Shown here piece after piece: positions 10,201 to 18,585 of a DNA stretch of 21,621 nucleotides. A program made the translations under genes and the position numbers. This DNA comes from Larix sibirica. Its lineage: Eukaryota; Streptophyta; Pinopsida; Pinales; Pinaceae. The stretch is taken from assembly GCA_004151065.3 (NCBI GenBank), contig NWUY0300062168.1, positions 6,934 through 28,554 of the forward strand, read 5' to 3'. Below the pieces are notes generated by a model. It did not search any database. It worked only from the letters and a program-made list of their open reading frames with translations, and was not told the DNA's origin. Each line of letters opens with the position of its first letter. Position 1 is the first letter of the stretch.

Positions 10201-11374
10201 GCTCCCCCATATGATATTTGGGGCTTGGGATGGTTAAGCTCAACACAACTCGGCTTATCAAATGATCAAGCTTTGCAATGGGATAGGTACACTCAAGGGC
10301 TACGTCGAGAAATCATCCATCTCTTAGACAAGGAGGACACTCTCAAATGGAAATCAAACCCTGCAGCTGGTTCATATCAGGTTCAGTTAGGATACAATAT
10401 ATTGGCATCCTCAGTGACTGAGGAGACCCCACCGTGGTGGTGGTCCTCTCTCTGGAAAACAAATCACCTCCGAAATCAAAAGTTTTCTTCTGGCTGGCAT
10501 TAAATGGCAAAGTCCTCACCTGGGAGAACCTATTAAAAAGAGGTCAATGCAGGCCCAATATATGCATGCTCTGTTTGAATAGTGGAGAGTCCATTACACA
10601 CCTGTCAGTGGAATGTAATTATACAAAAGCTGTGTGGGGATTAGCTAGATCGATGGGACCATTAACATTTCCAAATTGGGAGGGCACATTAGTCGCTGCA
10701 TGGGATCACTGGCATTCAGAATGTAAGCATCCCGAGATGTTATCTATTCCTCTTATCATAAGCTGGAGCATCAAGATCATGCGAAACGACAGAATCTTCA
10801 CAACACCATACCAGCCCCTGAAGCAGCTTTCTATAGATTTAAGTTCACCCTTGGCAACAGTCTAGAGATAAAGAAAAAAGAATCTAACATTAGACAGCCT
10901 CCGTCATTCAATCATTCTTCCACTCATGTTTTCTATGATGGGGCATCACGAGGCAACCCTGGTCAAAGTGGTGCTGGGGGAATATTCACACATAAGGATC
11001 AGTCTATCGCCTTCCAGAGAGGAGTTAGGCAAAACACAAACAATTATGCCGAGTTGATAAGCATAGAAACTGTATTAAACATAGCTCTGGAGAGAAACTT
11101 CAATTGCCTTCACATCTTATCCGATTCAAAAAAGGCTATAGACTGGATTACTAAATCAATATATTGCAACAAAAGCAGACTACAGCATTTGATTTCCAGG
11201 ATTCTTCAGCTCTCTCTACTCTTTCGCGAATGCTCCTTTCAACATACACATTGGGAATTCAACAAAGAGGTGGACACGCTGGCAAAGCAAGCATGTACAC
11301 TTCAAGAAGGGCATATCATCATCCGCACCTCCTACAATGGAATTTCCTCCACCAGGGAGATACACTACAGGTAA
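7246..11374 (+). pseudogene. LINE ORF2 polyprotein (endonuclease, RT, zf-RVT, RNase H), broken
   Basis: ORF2 cuts the target DNA and copies the RNA into it. The APE-like endonuclease starts at MKILSHNSRGIG (7246), with QET at 7348-7356 and GDLN at 7650-7661. Its usual C-terminal SDH is SNP here (7908-7916), so the nuclease site is lost. RT motifs are KSTGPDGW (~8614), LIANIPK, PISLCN, LKIDLSKVFD (8998), RQGFPLSP (9181-9204) and the catalytic FVDD (9319-9330), then YLGFLL. zf-RVT follows at about 10440-10640 (SKVFFWLAL; CMLCLNSGESITHLSVEC). RNase H begins FYDGASRGNPG (10931), with catalytic D 10937, E 11051, D 11123 and D 11273 all present, and ends at TAA 11372-11374. Stops lie at 7788, 7851, 8272, 8302, 8311, 8404, 8563, 8920, 9580, 9895 and 9976 (approximate codon starts). 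Frameshifts lie near 7555, 8075, 10463 and 10798. The total of about 1,375 codons matches the family. Confidence 0.92.
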
Positions 11375-11692
11375 AGATCCAACTTCTCAGGCAATCTGAT
11401 GATGCTAATTATCATAATCAGTTACTGCGGTCCAAGCAGGGTGAGAACACTCCCCATTGCACTGGTTGATTTAATCCCAATGACTGAAACAGGTCCAAGG
11501 CCTTTTTTGCAAGATGTAACTTCTGTATATAAGAAGGGTGAGAACTTACTCCCCCCTAATACTGTTTTTCATGTGGAATTTTGATATGGGTGAGGAATCC
11601 CATCAAATGTAAATATCGGAATGAGCAATGCTCAGTAACAGCTGTAACTTTTATCAAATATTGAATAAAGATAACGACTTTTTTTCTTGGAA
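11375..11692 (+). other. LINE 3' untranslated region
   Basis: About 318 nt from the ORF2 stop to the AT tract. It contains AATAAA at 11664-11669, about 23 nt before the 3' boundary, a normal distance for plant cleavage. There is a T-run near 11679-11685. The element ends CTTGGAA and goes straight into (AT)n without poly(A). Confidence 0.75.
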
Positions 11693-12151
11693 ATATATAT
11701 ATATATATAAGAGAGAAAGCAAGACATATACAACTCCCATATATGGCGTCCCTCTAAATAATATTAACTAATTCAAGATGGATAATGAGCATTAACTATG
11801 CTGTTCATTTATCTACAGCAATTGACTCATGATGGAAAAATAATGCAATATCTAATGGGCAAAACAAATCCATTCTAATCTTATTATAATTATTTAGAGA
11901 TAGAAATCTAATCCACGTAACTGTTATTCCAATGTTATCAGGAATATGGGAAACACATAATTTGTGATACCCGTAGAAGGCAAAATAAACTAGCATAGAT
12001 CCATCTTAACTCTGGCTCTATTAAGTGTTGAGGCATCAAAAACTATGAGATGCAAACCTCAATGCATTTAAAGTCTTTGAGGGTGATAAAAAACTGACTT
12101 TTGCACCTTAAGGGTTTTGGTCTCACATAGCACTTAATAGATCTAGTATTA
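11693..12151 (+). repeat. Second duplication copy, AT tract plus right part B
   Basis: The alternating AT tract (11693-11709) is the 3' copy of the LINE target duplication. After it, the sequence beginning GAGAGAAAGCAAGACATA matches 4758-5198 until TAGTATTA (12151), where the two copies diverge. Part B resuming right after the LINE proves where the element ends. Confidence 0.9.
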
Positions 12152-13073
12152 AAATGGATCTATGCTTGTTCTAAGTTGCTGCCAAGACACAATCAGTTTC
12201 CCTGTACAAATGCACTACAAGAAACAAAATGCAGTCTACATTGATTAAGTTTGTCTGAGTTGTTCTCAGACACCATACATACCTGGTGAAGCTGCAGCCC
12301 AAACAGTTGAGCAATTTCTTTCATAAGGTTAAGGGAAGGTTACTTTATTTGACTAGCTGCTAGAATATACAAGAAGGTCTATAGAAGTCTATTAACAGAG
12401 AGATGAATTCATGCAACTGACTTGTTTCTCTGGATAAATATGTTGTGTGCAGTGTAGCATAAAGATAGAAAGCATCCTAGCTAGTTGGTCTGTAATATTT
12501 CAAACCTAGGGTTTTCTCCCTATCTGACCCCTTGTATGGCTGATCGTGCCCAGCATAAGAACTCTCAAGGGACACAGTTTCTACTAATATGTATTAGTTG
12601 AGTTCTTAGCACTGAAACATGGAGATGTGAAAAATAATGAAGCCATATGATTCTTCTCCCTTTGCCTAGGTTCAAACCTGCTCATGCATTGCCCTTTACT
12701 AACTCATCAAAATGCCTGCAGGAAGAAGTACCAGAAAGAAATAATGGTAGCTCTGACTATTGCTGGTAACACTTTAAAATACTGCAAATAAAGAAACATA
12801 AATCCATGATTTGAGCCATGGGTTCAACTAAAGAGATGGCTAGCTTTGGTTTCCCAAATAGAACATCCATCCACTAACCCACATAGTCAGAGTACTTGGG
12901 CACTTACCCCAAATAGTACTATTAGGAGATAAACTATCATGTAGTTGATCCAACCTAGTTGACAAGTTGGTTCATTGAGATGTCAGGTCCACTAATCAAC
13001 TCAGTTAGCTATGTCAGTTATAGCAACTATATTGTAACCAATGTCATGTATAAATATCTTAGCATTTGATGCA

Positions 13074-13116
<43 letters not shown>

Positions 13117-13734
13117 CCAAATATCTTGCAAGTGCAACTCCTTGGCAGATTTTGCTTCAGCATCGGGTGCTTTCAGGCTTCAGCTCAACATTCAAGTCTA
13201 GTCCAAGGGGCTTTCAGGCTTTGTGATATCAGCTTGTCTCCTCATCTCTTTCAGGCTGCCTCATCTTTCTAAGCATCTGGGCTGCCTAAAAGGCAGTTGT
13301 TGGTTTGCTTCATTGGCAATGGGAAAGCAGTAGGGTCAATTGGTATTTAGCTTTCCATCCCATTTGAAGTTGGTGGGTTCAGTATCCATGTGTGGCAGAG
13401 CTACCCTGCTTTCTGTCTCATAGATTGAGTAGGAAGGTCATCTTTCTTTGGGATGATTTGTGGGATTTGGTCTCTCATTCTTGGAAGGAGTGGCATTCTA
13501 TTGCTTAAGAGTATGGTCTCCTTGCTTCTGATCATTTTTAGATTATGGAGTTAAAGGGGCTTATCTAGAGGCTGAGCTATATAAATTGAACATTGGAATG
13601 CTTGGGCCATTTTGGAGACATTACACTTGGTGCTTTGGTCAGCCACTTCAGCAATATGACTCATCATTTGTATTTTGTACTCCATTATAGGCATTCGTTA
13701 TCCTCAGTCCTAAATGCTTGTTTGTATTTCCAGG
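12152..13734. other. Intergenic DNA with a microsatellite, no supported gene
   Basis: No gene recognised. The stretch holds a possible CACTA-type terminus at 12213, a TG/GA microsatellite at 13074-13116 and three copies of CTTTCAGGCT (13170, 13211, 13248). A TATAAATAT at about 13049 precedes the microsatellite and could be part of an old LTR, but no paired LTR was found. Part of 13300-13734 may belong to the LINE relic that becomes recognisable at 13735, but I could not align it. Confidence 0.45.
13074..13116. repeat. Compound microsatellite (TG)n(GA)n
   Basis: About nine TG units are followed directly by thirteen GA units. An open frame across it (13041-13226) is only the translation of the repeat. 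Confidence 0.95.
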
Positions 13735-15545
13735 GATTCAGAGGATATGTGGATTCGTCTGTTGCAGAGTGTTTGGTCATACTGACTTTCTTATAAGCTG
13801 AGAGTTTTTGCATGGCTAGTGATTTATCAGGGGGTTCTACCCAAGGGCAGGCTAGCCAAGAGTGGGATTTATGATGGTCTCTAACCTATTTGTAAGTGGT
13901 CCAAGATAGTGATGCACAATTTTTGGGAGTGTTAGTTTGCCAAGCAGAGTTGGAGGTTTCTCGAGGATCGGTGTTCAAGGGTGCTTCAGGACAGTGTTCA
14001 CTAACAATATGCATTATTTGGTGATTGTGTGTTGTCTGGTTCGCCCTATACTTGTAGGTCTCTGGCATTGTTTAAGGATCTCAGATTTATTTATTCCGTG
14101 AAAAATTACGTGTAAGGTTGTTTTTGCACCTCAAGTTAGCTCCTGTTCCTCCTTTTGTTCTATGTGGCAGGATGAAGTTCGCCATCCACTTCTGGCCAAA
14201 GGAGCTCTTTTGATAAAAGATGTCAACTCTTTGGATCCAACTGATATTCTAACTTTCTTTCAGCTCTTGTAGCTCTGAGAAAAAGGATATGATCACCACT
14301 ATATATGCCCTTCTGTCTTTTTTTGTACAATTTCTCTAGCTATATAGTTTCAACAGTATTAGAATCTCAGACTTACTATGATGCTTACAACGAAATTGTA
14401 TGGTTCTATAGCAAGTTTGATTGACCCTAGGTTGAGCTGGATATCATGCCTGATTTTGACTTGTACATTTTAAATAATAGCAAAGTAAAACCAGAATCAA
14501 ATAGATAAAGCTGGAATACTAGATATTTTCCAAATAAAACATATTGAAATTTTTAATCAATCTATACTAAAATCAAAGCTATAAAATTTTATCGTACTTG
14601 CTGAAATAGAGATTTTAAAACAAGGATACAGATATAATACTTTATTCCAAAAAAGAGAACGATTATCTAACTTCAAAAGAAAGGGCCTGCTGTTTTTCTG
14701 ATTTGCACAAATTAATTTTCAAAGCAGCCCTCGGCACTGGTTCTAATAATTATGCAGAGTTTATGACACTGAGAATTTTGTTGAAATTTGTATTAGATAG
14801 GGAGGCTATTCCGAGTTCCACAAATTAATTTTCAAAGCAGCACTGGTTCTAATAATTATGCAGAGTTTATGATACTGAGAATTTTGATGAAATTTGTATA
14901 TCCATGTCTATGGAGACTCCTTTTTGATAATTAATTGGATGAGGGTTTTATACAGATTCAAAATGTTCATCTCAGACCACTAGCAGAGCAGTTGCAAGAA
15001 GTTTCCAGAACTTTCGATCAAATTGCATTTACTCAGCATATATATTATTCAAAGAAGGTCAAAATTTGGTTGAAGGATCTGTGATGGTGGACGCATTTAG
15101 GAGGGAGAACCCATTTTTCCTGTTATGAGTTATCTATCTGTAATTTGGCAAAAGCTTTCTATGAAGAGTAGGCTTATATTTCTGTATCAGTTTCTTTAGG
15201 TCCGGTGTGTCTTGTTCAGAAATTTAGATCTTTTAAAAGTATAAAATATTCGGAGCTGTTTGGTGCTGGGCTTAAAGGCAGATATGCTTTATGTAAAATT
15301 GGGTTTATTTGGAGGTAAAGGGGAATAGTTATAACTTATGGGAGTATTTAACAGAATATTTCAGTGAAATGGCAGGGAGAGGTGATAAAAGATCATTGAG
15401 TAGGTGCTAGGTGCTTCCTCCTTTCTTTCTTGCTACTGTTATATCTTGTTAAAAGTGTGAGAATTGTGATTTTCATGTTAGAAGTGTGTGAGAATTGTTA
15501 TTTTCATTTTTTTAATATAAATTGTGGTTTTTTGAAAAAATAAAT
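13735..15545 (+). mobile_element. Degraded LINE 3' portion (zf-RVT, RNase H, tail)
   Basis: This older element is unlike the 5642 LINE in sequence. From 13735 one frame reads DSEDMWIRLLQSVWSY, KLRVFAWLVIYQGVLPKG, RLAKSGIYDG, then FWEC and FAKQSWRFLEDRC, the zf-RVT pattern just before RNase H in LINE ORF2, broken by several stops up to 14174. After an AT-rich block (14440-14700) comes RNase H-like sequence around 14737-15120: NNYAEFMTLRILLKFV, GDSLLIINWMRG, then FTQHIYYSKK in a shifted frame. It ends in a LINE-like 3' end with TTTTTTTAATATAAA and an A-rich tail at about 15508-15545. The 5' end and target duplication were not found. Confidence 0.7.
14706..14899 (+). repeat. ~113 bp tandem duplication inside RNase H relic
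   Basis: CACAAATTAATTTTCAAAGC at 14706 recurs at 14819, and the following NNYAEFM-coding sequence up to GAAATTTGTAT is also repeated (copies 14706-14793 and 14819-14899). The second copy lacks a 7-nt CCCTCGG. The duplication arose after the element lost its function, or it inactivated it. Confidence 0.85.
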
Positions 15546-16001
15546 AAATTCAGAACTGCTAAATTCTATCCAATTGAGACAATGAAATCATAATTATAAT
15601 TTTTTATTAAATTCACGAAAAGACATTTTAAATTAATCAAGGAAAAAAACTATAATTACAAAATTTAGGAAAGTATTGATATAGAAAAAAAATAGATAAA
15701 ATCATAAAATATATAATTCATTAATTTTCATCAAATTGTTAATGACTAAAATATGCAAAATCAACAACAAATACTTTACAAGAAAAAAATCAATGACAAA
15801 AATATTTTAACAAGAAGTTGAAATGTAAAAAAAATAAAAATATTTATAAAAAAATCTCAGATTAAAGAAAAGGAAAATCAGCAATATTACTGAATAGATA
15901 TCAAAGTTTCTAAACTCCATCAAACTGAAAGAAATAAAATGATAACCATAAAGATTTCATCAAATTTACGAAAGATATAAATTAACCGAAATAATAATAC
16001 C
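15546..16001. other. AT-rich DNA without genes
   Basis: Strongly A-rich on the plus strand, with no stop-free frames of interest. It forms the left flank of the target of the truncated LINE at 16017, and it resembles in composition the DNA at 18214-18500, with which it would have been continuous before that insertion. Confidence 0.6.
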
Positions 16002-16016
16002 AATAATAATGGCTAC
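16002..16016. repeat. 5' target-site duplication of truncated LINE
   Basis: AATAATAATGGCTAC here is repeated exactly at 18199-18213, immediately after an A-run at the LINE 3' end. A 15 bp duplication is a usual size for LINE insertion by target-primed reverse transcription. Confidence 0.85.
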
Positions 16017-16428
16017 GAATCCAGGGTTGGCAGGTGCGGGTGGAGTACTCGATGACTCAGAAGAAAGCAAGAGGAAAGTCTTCTCTTGGGGTATCGGAAG
16101 GAGGTCCAATAATAGTGCAGAATGGCTATCTCTTATAAAAGGCTTGGAGATTGCAAAGGAAGAGGGGCTCACTGACTTGGTTGTATTTGAAGACTCCATG
16201 CTGGTTATTCGAGAGGCAAGAGACATGGTTAAGAATCGCAAAAGGCCGTTTTCCAAGTTTCAGCGGTCTCTAAAGTGTCTTGTTAATGAATTTAGCACCA
16301 TTAACTTCCTCCATATCCTGAGAACTAATAACCAAGAAGCGGATGCAATGGCAAACATTGGTGTTAGACTTGATCGAGGAATTCTGGTTAGCAATAAAAA
16401 GGTTTATGAAAATGTATGGATCCCATAA
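16009..16428 (+). pseudogene. LINE RNase H domain, start codon supplied by target DNA
   Basis: The 139-codon frame reads NPGLAGAGGVLDDSEE, NNSAEWLSLIKGLEIA, LVVFEDSMLVIREA and HILRTNNQEADAMAN, which is RVT_3-type RNase H from a LINE ORF2 C-terminus. The first catalytic Asp (FDGAS before NPG) is missing, because the element begins at NPG; E of SAEW, D of FEDS and D of QEAD are present. The ATG at 16009-16011 lies within the 15 bp target-site duplication, so the apparent start and first two residues come from host DNA. It is stop-free to TAA at 16426-16428, consistent with a fairly recent insertion. Without its first acidic residue it cannot be a normal RNase H. Confidence 0.85.
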
Positions 16429-16761
16429 GGTTGTTCTTCTTCGGTTGGCAAAGCCCCTATCAACAATTCTTTGTGAGATATCTTCTAACTTAGGTGGGGG
16501 AGTCGATACCTATCCTTCACAACTCAATAATTGGAATTGGTTCTATGCCTCGAAGGATCTTCATATAGTTTTACACCCTCCCCTGTGCCTCGGAGAGGGA
16601 GCCACTCTCACGCTGGAGTCACATGGTCTTCACGTGGATGGCATGCACTCCTTTATGGCACGCTGGGAATTCGGGACGACAGCTTATTAAACAGGGATGA
16701 AGGAGCTCGCTGCCGGTATCACTGCTGGTATTACTGTGGTTCTATTATAGAGCATGCAAAG

Positions 16762-17343
16762 ATGGCCGCTTCAAATGCCAATTGTCTCCTCTGTCGGAAA
16801 ACAATCCCTCGTTCTGGGTACCCTGCGGATTTCAGGAAGAGAGCTCCTCTGTTTCATCAGGAGCAGGGTGGTTCGGCGATGCAGCACAGTACGCATAGTG
16901 ATGGCAGCTCCGACCCTCCGGTAATCGATGTGAACTCGGACTCGTCCCTTGTCAACCTTGAAGGCGTGTGCTCTGGTTTTTCTCAGGACTTCGGTCACAT
17001 TCCAAAGGATGTCAAGGATTATGCTGACATGGAAGCCCAGATTTGCCTGCTGCGTGGAGAAAATTATGAATTTAAAAAGGCTATACAACATATGTATACT
17101 CTGTTGCAGGTTACAAACAAGGAGGTCCATGACAGCAGTGGCAAGCTTAACGAGAAGGTCAATAGCCTTGCTGAGGTTCTGGACAATGGGTGTCCATGCT
17201 CTGTCAACCTGGGCACAAAGCTCACCTTGCTACACAGCAGACTTAGAATCATGGATGGGAAAATCGACTGTATGCGTGCCGAGATCAGAGGATTGAAGAA
17301 GGACCTGCAACACGAACATGGTGGAACGGCCGGTCTCCAGTAA
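16762..17343 (+). CDS. Unknown 193-aa coiled-coil protein within LINE, downstream of RNase H
   Basis: I do not recognise this protein. The ATG at 16762 was chosen because AAAGATGGCC is a good plant start context and the more upstream frame (to 16531) has no conserved look. Residues 8-11 are CLLC, a lone Cys pair. Residues 46-58 are acidic and Ser-rich with PPVIDVNSDS, similar to a SUMO-interacting motif. From about residue 84 to the end the sequence is helical and heptad-like (DYADMEAQICLLRGENYEFK; KLNEKVNSLAEVLD; LTLLHSRLRIMDGKID), predicting a long coiled coil. It lies between RNase H and the element's 3' tail, so it belongs to the LINE or was captured by it. It has no stop over 582 nt and is more GC-rich than its surroundings. 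An ORF after ORF2 is unusual for plant LINEs. Expression is unknown. Confidence 0.55.
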   Translation: MAASNANCLLCRKTIPRSGYPADFRKRAPLFHQEQGGSAMQHSTHSDGSSDPPVIDVNSDSSLVNLEGVCSGFSQDFGHIPKDVKDYADMEAQICLLRGENYEFKKAIQHMYTLLQVTNKEVHDSSGKLNEKVNSLAEVLDNGCPCSVNLGTKLTLLHSRLRIMDGKIDCMRAEIRGLKKDLQHEHGGTAGLQ

Positions 17344-17717
17344 AAAGTTGTGGTTCCTAATGGTCTTTCGGGTTCTTTTTTTATTTTCTCACTCTCCAGA
17401 TTCTCTGCTCTTCAGTTTCTAGGATATGTTTCTCCATGTAGTAGTTGAGGCCCCAAGCCTGGGTAATGTTTCAGTATGTAATATCTCTGCTGAAGTCTTT
17501 TAGGGCTGTTTTGTGGGCTTTTAGGACTGTTTTGTGGGACTTATAGCGCTCTTAGGACAATTTTTGCCATGCTAGCAGCAGACATGTGAAAGATGATTGG
17601 GAAGACGAGGTTGTTTCTCTCTATCAGGGAACAAACCAACTTCTACACTATGTAAACTTTGTCTTTTTTTTCCTCTTTTAATATATAAAAGCTCTCATCC
17701 ATTTTTGTTAAAAAAAA
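17344..17717 (+). other. LINE 3' UTR and tail, first copy
   Basis: Non-coding sequence after the coiled-coil ORF. It has a small internal duplication (TTTTAGGGCTGTTTTGTGGG, then TTTTAGGACTGTTTTGTGGG at about 17500-17540). The end is a T-run, then CCTCTTTTAATATATAAAAG, CTCTCATCC and GTTAAAAAAAA (17664-17717). Confidence 0.7.
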
Positions 17718-18146
17718 TAGAGGTCCATGGCTTGATATCTTAGTAAATGGTTGATCTATGAAACTATTCAAAGGGTTTATGGATGTCTAATGGAATTACC
17801 TTTGTGTACCTCACTGAACATTCTAGTGGTTTAAGCCCTTGGAAGAGAATTGGATAGAGAAAGGAAGAGTGATCTCCAGCCTGGGGTCACCATAACATGG
17901 GGGTTAAGCCAATAAATCATGCACAATTTGTTGATGATACTCTCTTCTAATGGGGTACTTCTATTATTATATCTAGGAGGTTTAAATGTACACTCAACTC
18001 ATTCATTGATGCATTTAGTGGTTTGTTCAATAAATCAAAGAGTAATCATCTTGTGTGGAACACATCTAATGGTACTTTGCATAAGATAACTTGGGTCACG
18101 GAATTATCCCTTCAAAAATATTGGGAAATGATAAAATACCTCAGAT
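17718..18146 (+). pseudogene. LINE reverse transcriptase fragment, out of order
   Basis: Around 17910-18120 one frame reads INHAQFVDDTLF, a stop, then RRFKCTLNSFIDAFSGLFNK and SKSNHLVWNTSN. These are the catalytic FVDD block and the following segment of a LINE RT (QFVDDT; L..F...SGL..N..KS). RT should lie upstream of RNase H, but here it lies downstream, between two copies of the same tail. It carries stops and cannot be functional. An N at 18147, directly at its right edge, suggests a misassembly or a collapsed junction as an alternative to a real second insertion. Confidence 0.7.
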
Positions 18147-18147
18147 N

Positions 18148-18198
18148 TTTTTCCTCTTTTAATATATAAAAGCTCTCATCCGTTTGTGTTAAAAAAAT
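18148..18198 (+). repeat. Second copy of LINE 3' tail
   Basis: Repeats 17664-17717 with two or three differences (CGTTTGTGTT instead of CATTTTTGTT). It is followed directly by the 3' target duplication, so this copy is the one at the true outer 3' end. Confidence 0.8.
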
Positions 18199-18213
18199 AA
18201 TAATAATGGCTAC
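18199..18213. repeat. 3' target-site duplication of truncated LINE
   Basis: AATAATAATGGCTAC, identical to 16002-16016, lies immediately after the A-run that ends the LINE. Confidence 0.85.
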
Positions 18214-18585
18214 CAAATTTAACTAAAAGTATTAAAATTGCATAATTGAATAAATAACGGACATTGACTTGAAAATTAGGCAAATAAATATAACTACGAT
18301 TACAAAATATAATATTTTTACAGAAAGTATTAAAAAGAAAAAAATTAAAATAAATACATAATTCAGTATTTTTTTGCAGTCTGTTACTATGCTAAAATGT
18401 GCGAAATACGGAGATAATGTAAAAAAACAAAACAAAAACCAGTAACATACTGTGTAATGCCCCTCAGAAAGTTCAGTCTGAACTTCATCCCCAAAAAACA
18501 AAATCCTGAAGTCATTCTGAAATATTCAAACCCTCTAATTTATTTCCAGGGATAAATAAGCAGTAATTGCATGAATGAAGCTTAC
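18214..18585 (-). other. Putative first intron of the WOX13-like gene (5' part)
   Basis: AT-rich DNA following, on the minus strand, the GTAAGC donor of the exon at 18586-18772. It has no coding resemblance. Frames at 18232-18501 and the extension of the exon frame to 18512 are intronic read-through. The intron would continue leftward through the LINE insertions; its acceptor was not located. Confidence 0.5.

Larger units (their letters stand above)
5642..11692 (+). mobile_element. Full-length but inactive L1-type LINE (RNase H-bearing)
   Basis: The element is about 6.05 kb, in the order 5' UTR, ORF1 (5962-7249), ORF2 (7246-11374) and 3' UTR with AATAAA at 11664-11669. ORF2 domains in order are endonuclease, reverse transcriptase, zf-RVT and RNase H, the arrangement of plant L1-clade non-LTR elements that carry a C-terminal RNase H. 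Both boundaries are well defined, because flanking sequence on each side is found joined, without the element, at 4491-5198. The copy inserted in an AT microsatellite and has (AT)n target duplications. It has no long poly(A) tail; the last unique bases are CTTGGAA before the AT tract. At least ten in-frame stops and about five frameshifts show it is dead. Confidence 0.93.
16017..18198 (+). mobile_element. 5'-truncated LINE with rearranged 3' end
   Basis: The element starts abruptly inside the RNase H domain (NPGLAGAGGVL) and ends at an A-run at 18191-18197, flanked by 15 bp target duplications. It holds an RNase H ORF (16009-16428), a second ORF (16762-17343), a 3' UTR and a tail CCTCTTTTAATATATAAAAG...GTTAAAAAAA. 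The tail occurs twice, at 17664-17717 and 18148-18197. Between the tails lies an out-of-place RT fragment, with a single N at 18147. Truncation at the 5' end is normal for LINEs; the scrambled 3' order is not. Confidence 0.8.

Noticed and set aside
13041-13226. Open frame with VCVCVRERERERE
   Set aside because: It is the translation of the TG/GA microsatellite.
16531-16761. Upstream extension of the coiled-coil ORF
   Set aside because: Low-confidence composition and two competing frames; the ATG at 16762 has better context, although the longer form cannot be excluded.
1-18500. Homeodomain exon for the WOX gene on the minus strand
   Set aside because: I looked for the reverse complement of sequences coding WFQNRR and found none.
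18232-18501. 89-codon hydrophobic minus-strand frame
   Set aside because: AT-rich intronic DNA gives F, I, Y codons; it lies after the WOX splice donor and resembles no protein.
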